Assembly (NCBI GenBank): GCA_012032215.1
Contig: JAAURO010000090.1
Location: 1 to 6,925, forward strand
DNA length: 6,925 nucleotides
Origin: Limnobacter sp.
Lineage (GTDB): Bacteria; Pseudomonadota; Gammaproteobacteria; Burkholderiales; Burkholderiaceae_B
Reading direction: 5' to 3'
Position numbers and translations under genes: made by a program
Part shown: piece by piece, positions 5,792 to 6,925 of the stretch
How positions within the stretch are numbered: position 1 is the stretch's first letter
Layout: each line of letters opens with the position of its first letter
The notes under the pieces: model-generated
Told to the model about the DNA's origin: nothing
What the model saw: the letters and a program-made list of their open reading frames with translations, nothing else
Database searches by the model: none

Positions 5792-6690
5792 TTACTTTTT
5801 CTCCAGTGCTTCAAAGCCTGCCACCACATCAAACAGTTCTTCATCGATGCTGCTTTGCCGCAGCCGGTGAAAGGTGTGGTTCATGTCGCCCAGCAGTTCT
5901 TCAATGTTTTTTTCTGCGCGCTGCATGGCTGCCAGGCGGCTGGCGTTTTCGCTGGCCAAAGAATGCGCACACGCCCTGAAAACCGACATGAACAGGTATT
6001 CGCGTACAAATGCGGGCATGGCTTGCGCGGTGCTGTTGATCACCTCGGGCGCAAGGCGGGTGGGCCAGGGTATGGCTGTCAAGGTTTGCCGCCATGTTTC
6101 ATCAAGCGGTAACAAGCGGTGAAATTCTGGCGCATAGCTTGCACCAGCCTGGGGGCGATGGTAAAACAAATACACCTGCGTGAGGTGCTTCTTTTCGAGA
6201 AATAACTCCAGCTCTTCCAGAATTTTCCCTACCAGCGGTGTAATGGCTTGAATGGAGTGGGGCAGCACAGAGCGGGTTTGTACAGGCAGCGCGCGGTCTT
6301 GCAGGCTGGAAAAATGCGTTCGCCCACTGCCCAGATGGTGTGCGTGCCGGGCAAGCCACTCAGTGTCTGGCCCAAAAAATCGACCATGGTTTCGTTAAAG
6401 GCTCCAACCAGCCCCTGATCCGACCCAAACACCACTGCGCTTGTGTGCTCAGCCTGGCCCAAGCGTGTGGGCTGCCTTGGCGTTGGCAACCCGGTGTGCT
6501 GTGCAAAGCAGGCAGAAAGGGCCAGTTGCACGGTGTGGTAATAGGCATCGAGCGAGCGCACGGCGTTTTCGTACTGGCCGATGCTGGAGGCGGCCATGGC
6601 TTTCATGGTGCGCACCACTGCTTGCAGTTCGGTGGCGCTGTCGATTTTGTGGCGCAGGCCCACTGCGGTGTTGCTGGTGCTGTCGGTCAT
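5792..6690 (-). pseudogene. atpG: F1 ATPase gamma subunit (alternate/N-type), one-base frameshift
   Basis: Two frames join into one ATP synthase gamma subunit. The 5' part (6690 to about 6304) has the N-terminal coiled-coil helix (GLRHKIDSATELQAVVRTMK, AMAASSIGQYE) and the Rossmann-like FGSDQGLVGAFNE. The 3' part (about 6303 to 5792) has the end of the central domain and the C-terminal helix (NHTFHRLRQSSIDEELFDVV). The break follows residue 128-129 (GERIFPA), where the plus strand reads GCAGGCTGG; one more G would restore GERIFPALQDRALPVQ and give exactly 300 codons (299 aa). Gamma is the rotating central stalk of F1. The start ATG overlaps the alpha stop (ATGA at 6690-6687), with no separate Shine-Dalgarno, so it is translationally coupled. 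Gamma directly after alpha at the operon end fits N-ATPase order as well as F-type fragments. Without the C-terminal helix the rotor would be truncated, so either the gene is dead or the base call is wrong. Confidence 0.87.
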
Positions 6691-6925
6691 GGTGGGGTGT
6701 GCGCCACAAAGGGTTGCAGTTCCACAAAGGGTTGCAGTGTAGCCTCTAAAAGTGTTACCAAGCTTTGGCGGTCTTGGGGGGTTAACTTTTCTGTGTGCGT
6801 GAAACAGGCGTGCAAGGCGTCGGGAAGGATTTCTGACGCTTGCTGAACCGCTTGTTCGGCTTTGCCCATGTGCTGCAATGGCACTTCATCGAACAAGCCT
6901 TCTGTGAGTGCCAGCAGCACCAGGA
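6687..6925 (-). CDS. atpA: F1 ATPase alpha subunit, C-terminal fragment, cut by window edge
   Basis: The frame is open from the right window edge to the TGA at 6687. It begins with LVLLALTEGLFDEVPL, the conserved helical C-terminal domain of F1 alpha, followed by QASEILPDALHACF and EKLTPQDRQSLVTLLEATL. Nucleotide-binding domains lie outside the window. In the F1 hexamer alpha alternates with beta and carries the non-catalytic nucleotide sites. The last residues hold a duplicated hexapeptide (LQPFVE, LQPFVA). The stop overlaps the gamma start. Assignment to the alternate N-type ATPase rather than the housekeeping enzyme rests on the divergent gamma and on gamma apparently ending the operon with no beta gene after it (the next DNA downstream is non-ATPase). 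This subtype call is moderate. Confidence 0.82.
   Translation of the reverse strand, partial: LVLLALTEGLFDEVPLQHMGKAEQAVQQASEILPDALHACFTHTEKLTPQDRQSLVTLLEATLQPFVELQPFVAHTPP
6704..6739 (-). repeat. 18-bp tandem duplication near the 3' end of atpA
   Basis: CCACAAAGGGTTGCAGTT (6704-6721) is followed directly by a copy differing at one base (6722-6739). In frame it adds a second LQPFV-x hexapeptide to the alpha C-terminus, six residues before the stop. The near identity implies a recent duplication. Confidence 0.85.

Noticed and set aside
6340..6846. 168-codon plus-strand frame opposite the ATPase genes
   Set aside because: Antisense to recognisable gamma and alpha subunits; Gly/His/Cys-rich shadow.

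Overview
The window looks like a chromosomal segment from a proteobacterium. It is most likely a betaproteobacterium of Burkholderiales type with moderate GC. This rests on two family-level signs: a MaoC-Pta ('enoyl-CoA hydratase/phosphate acetyltransferase') layout followed by acetate kinase, and an alpha-gamma gene pair resembling the alternate (N-type) F1Fo ATPase. The taxonomic call is inference.

Layout. (1) Positions 1-2790, minus strand: a probable three-gene operon read right to left. It holds an AfsA-type hotdog protein (1525-2790, intact), an old-yellow-enzyme (OYE) flavin reductase (319-1481, two frameshifts) and a short-chain dehydrogenase (1-261, cut by the window edge). AfsA homologues start gamma-butyrolactone/butenolide signal synthesis in Streptomyces, and an ene-reductase plus a ketoreductase are the activities needed afterwards. 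The operon therefore looks like a candidate lactone-type signal or metabolite cluster outside actinomycetes. (2) Positions 2791-3189: a divergent intergenic region with a good minus-strand sigma70-like promoter and several TTTTGC/GCAAAA half-sites, some in inverted repeats. (3) Positions 3190-4645, plus strand: a wrecked acetyl-phosphate/acetate locus. A MaoC domain with one frameshift runs into the first residues of a Pta domain, then joins in frame to the middle of acetate kinase. Most of Pta and the acetate kinase N-terminus are absent. An 18-bp in-frame tandem repeat sits near its 3' end. (4) Positions 4646-5351, plus strand: a BrnT/BrnA type II toxin-antitoxin pair. A promoter-operator lies so close to the toxin start that the toxin mRNA is predicted to be leaderless. 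(5) Positions 5352-5791: a poorly coding stretch with one uncertain small ORF. (6) Positions 5792-6925, minus strand: the end of an ATPase operon, with the alpha subunit C-terminus (cut by the window edge) overlapping a gamma subunit gene that carries a one-base deletion.

A recurring theme is damage. Four single-base indels and one large in-frame deletion hit three of the five larger genes, while the toxin-antitoxin pair and the AfsA-like gene are open. Either this is a decaying genome region or the underlying sequence carries errors. Which of these is true decides how much weight the fusion and frameshift findings deserve.
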